The position numbers were made by a program, and so were the translations under genes. The notes below the pieces were generated by a model. That model ran no database searches. It saw only the letters and a program-made list of their open reading frames with translations, and was not told where the DNA came from. A stretch of DNA of 24,410 bases from Acholeplasmataceae bacterium (GTDB taxonomy: Bacteria > Bacillota_I > Bacilli_A > ML615J-28 > CAG-698): positions 1-24,410 of the forward strand of contig DUUA01000048.1 in NCBI GenBank assembly GCA_012841765.1. Direction: 5' to 3'. Below are positions 23,358-24,410 of this stretch, piece after piece (the first letter of the stretch is position 1; every line of letters begins with the position of its first letter).

Positions 23358-23894
23358 ATGTTGGATTACGATGATTATATTGATGATTTAATTTTAAAGG
23401 ATGAAGAAACTTTTAGGATTATTTATGATGATACTAAAAATGCTGTTTTTAGTATCATCATTTCGGTTATAAAAGATAAAAATCTTGCTGAAGACATTAT
23501 GCAAGATACATATATTAAAATGATTAAGTCTATTAGAACATATAAACGTAATGGTAAGTTTATTAATTGGCTTCTTACAATAGCTAAAAATCAATCTATT
23601 GATTATTATAGGAAAAGAAGTCGAGAAGTTGTTATTGATTATAATGATAATAAAAATGAGCCTTTATTAGTAGATAATAACAATTATACTTTTTCATTAG
23701 AAACTAATAAGTTGTTAGATATGCTTAATAATATAGAAAGAGAAATAGTTATTTTAAAAATTGTTAATGATTTTAAATTTAGGGAAATTGCTGAATTTGT
23801 AGAAAAACCTTTGGGAACTGTTTTATGGCTCTATAACAAAAGTATAAAAAAAATGAAAAATCTAGAAGGGAGTAACAATGATGAAGACAAATAA
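23358..23894 (+). CDS. ECF-family RNA polymerase sigma factor
   Basis: The 178-residue protein has the two-domain layout of extracytoplasmic-function sigma factors. Region 2 (about 15-90) contains VIKDKNLAEDIMQDTYIKM, the core- and -10-binding part, and NGKFINWLLTIAKNQSIDYYRKRSRE. Region 4 (about 115-170) contains NNIEREIVILKIVNDFKFREIAEFVEKPLGTVLWLYNKSIKKMK, a helix-turn-helix for -35 recognition. It lacks the extra domains of sigma-70 group 1. The start is supported by AAGGAG at 23344-23349. The 3' end overlaps the next gene by 17 bases, the usual coupling with an anti-sigma factor, so it is expected to be held at the membrane until a signal arrives. Confidence 0.93.
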   Translation: MLDYDDYIDDLILKDEETFRIIYDDTKNAVFSIIISVIKDKNLAEDIMQDTYIKMIKSIRTYKRNGKFINWLLTIAKNQSIDYYRKRSREVVIDYNDNKNEPLLVDNNNYTFSLETNKLLDMLNNIEREIVILKIVNDFKFREIAEFVEKPLGTVLWLYNKSIKKMKNLEGSNNDEDK

Positions 23895-24410
23895 ATTAAA
23901 AAATAAGATTAAAAATGATATTTATCAGAGTACTCCTGAAGTATATTCAAAAATTAAATTAGATCAAATTAATATTGATCCTTTTCCAGAAAAAAAAGAT
24001 AGTAGAAGAAAATTAAAGTTTAATTTCAAATATGCTTTTTCTTCTCTAATAACTTTAGTAATAGTTTTTGTTGTTGTTGTCTTATTAATTAAACCTGATG
24101 GAGGGACTATTAATCAACCTGTTTACAATTATTCTCCTTTAGATTCAAATGAAGAAGTTTATGCTGTTTCTAGTGTTGTAGCTACAAATTTATATTTAGC
24201 AACATTTGCTAATACAGATAGCTTAGCAATTAAAAATAGTGGAAATGAAATGTTAATTAATACTGAATATGATAACTTAAATAAACTTTTAAATTCAGTT
24301 GAATCCTTAATTAATAATAAGGAGAAAAATAATATGAAGGAGTTAATATCGGATGATGCAGCTTATGATTTCATGATTGAAATTAATTCCACTGATTTAT
24401 TAAAATATAC
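23878..24410 (+). CDS. Probable membrane-anchored anti-sigma factor, 3'-truncated by the window edge
   Basis: The frame is open from ATG at 23878 (a second ATG follows at 23881) to the end of the window, 177 codons. AAGGGAG at 23866-23872 precedes it, inside the sigma gene. Residues 1-50 are cytoplasmic, lysine-rich, and contain STPEVYSKIKLDQI, a type of N-terminal stretch seen in Firmicutes anti-sigma proteins (tPe...kI pattern). There is no HxxxCxxC zinc motif, so it is not a zinc-type anti-sigma factor. One membrane helix lies at about 54-71. The rest is extracytoplasmic and resembles residues 36-130 of the acidic lipoprotein encoded upstream. The assignment rests on topology and the overlap with the sigma gene. 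Confidence 0.75.
   Translation, partial: MMKTNKLKNKIKNDIYQSTPEVYSKIKLDQINIDPFPEKKDSRRKLKFNFKYAFSSLITLVIVFVVVVLLIKPDGGTINQPVYNYSPLDSNEEVYAVSSVVATNLYLATFANTDSLAIKNSGNEMLINTEYDNLNKLLNSVESLINNKEKNNMKELISDDAAYDFMIEINSTDLLKY

Overview
This is a very AT-rich, gene-dense bacterial window in which all recognisable genes lie on the + strand. TGA is used as a stop (for example 9858-9860 and 18272-18274) and tryptophan is read from TGG, so the code is standard rather than the Mycoplasma/Spiroplasma type. The window combines AT-rich DNA, AGGAGG-type ribosome binding sites, a CdaA-type diadenylate cyclase, PcrA, the MEP isoprenoid genes ispD/ispF, a free-standing GlnRS and AT-only hairpin terminators. Together these suggest a Firmicutes/Mollicutes-related lineage such as an Izemoplasma-, Haloplasma- or RF39-like bacterium. 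That placement is an inference, not a sequence match.

Region 1 (1-7103) is a tightly packed run. It holds the 3' part of a degenerate SF1 helicase-like protein, an ankyrin-repeat protein, cdaA (c-di-AMP synthesis), mgsA (methylglyoxal synthase), a membrane protein with PAS-like and degenerate GGDEF-like domains, 5-formyl-THF cyclo-ligase, ispD and ispF. Most neighbours overlap or lie less than 30 bases apart, which suggests one operon. Region 2 (7104-8270) holds a NifU-type Fe-S scaffold domain protein, then a small four-helix membrane protein overlapping an S1-domain RNA-binding protein, closed by a hairpin terminator. Region 3 (8271-10819) is a compact tsaE-tsaB-rimI-tsaD operon for the t6A modification of tRNA. 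Region 4 (10820-11925) is a single lipoprotein gene (BspA-type leucine-rich repeats plus an Ig-like domain) with its own consensus promoter and terminator.

Region 5 (11926-22057) looks like a 10-kb transcription unit. A near-consensus promoter precedes a CvpA-like membrane protein, a three-helix membrane protein, a 984-residue coiled-coil protein, a B3/B4-domain protein, glutaminyl-tRNA synthetase and the PcrA/UvrD helicase, and a terminator follows. The first three proteins are not recognised as a known system and could form a membrane-anchored filament or envelope structure (inference).

Region 6 (22058-24410) encodes a very acidic lipoprotein, an ECF sigma factor and the start of its probable membrane-anchored anti-sigma factor, which runs off the window. 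The lipoprotein and the anti-sigma factor appear to share a related extracytoplasmic segment, which suggests a self-contained envelope-sensing circuit. No rRNA, tRNA, CRISPR array, insertion sequence or prophage gene was seen, and no gene-free stretch exceeds 300 bases.
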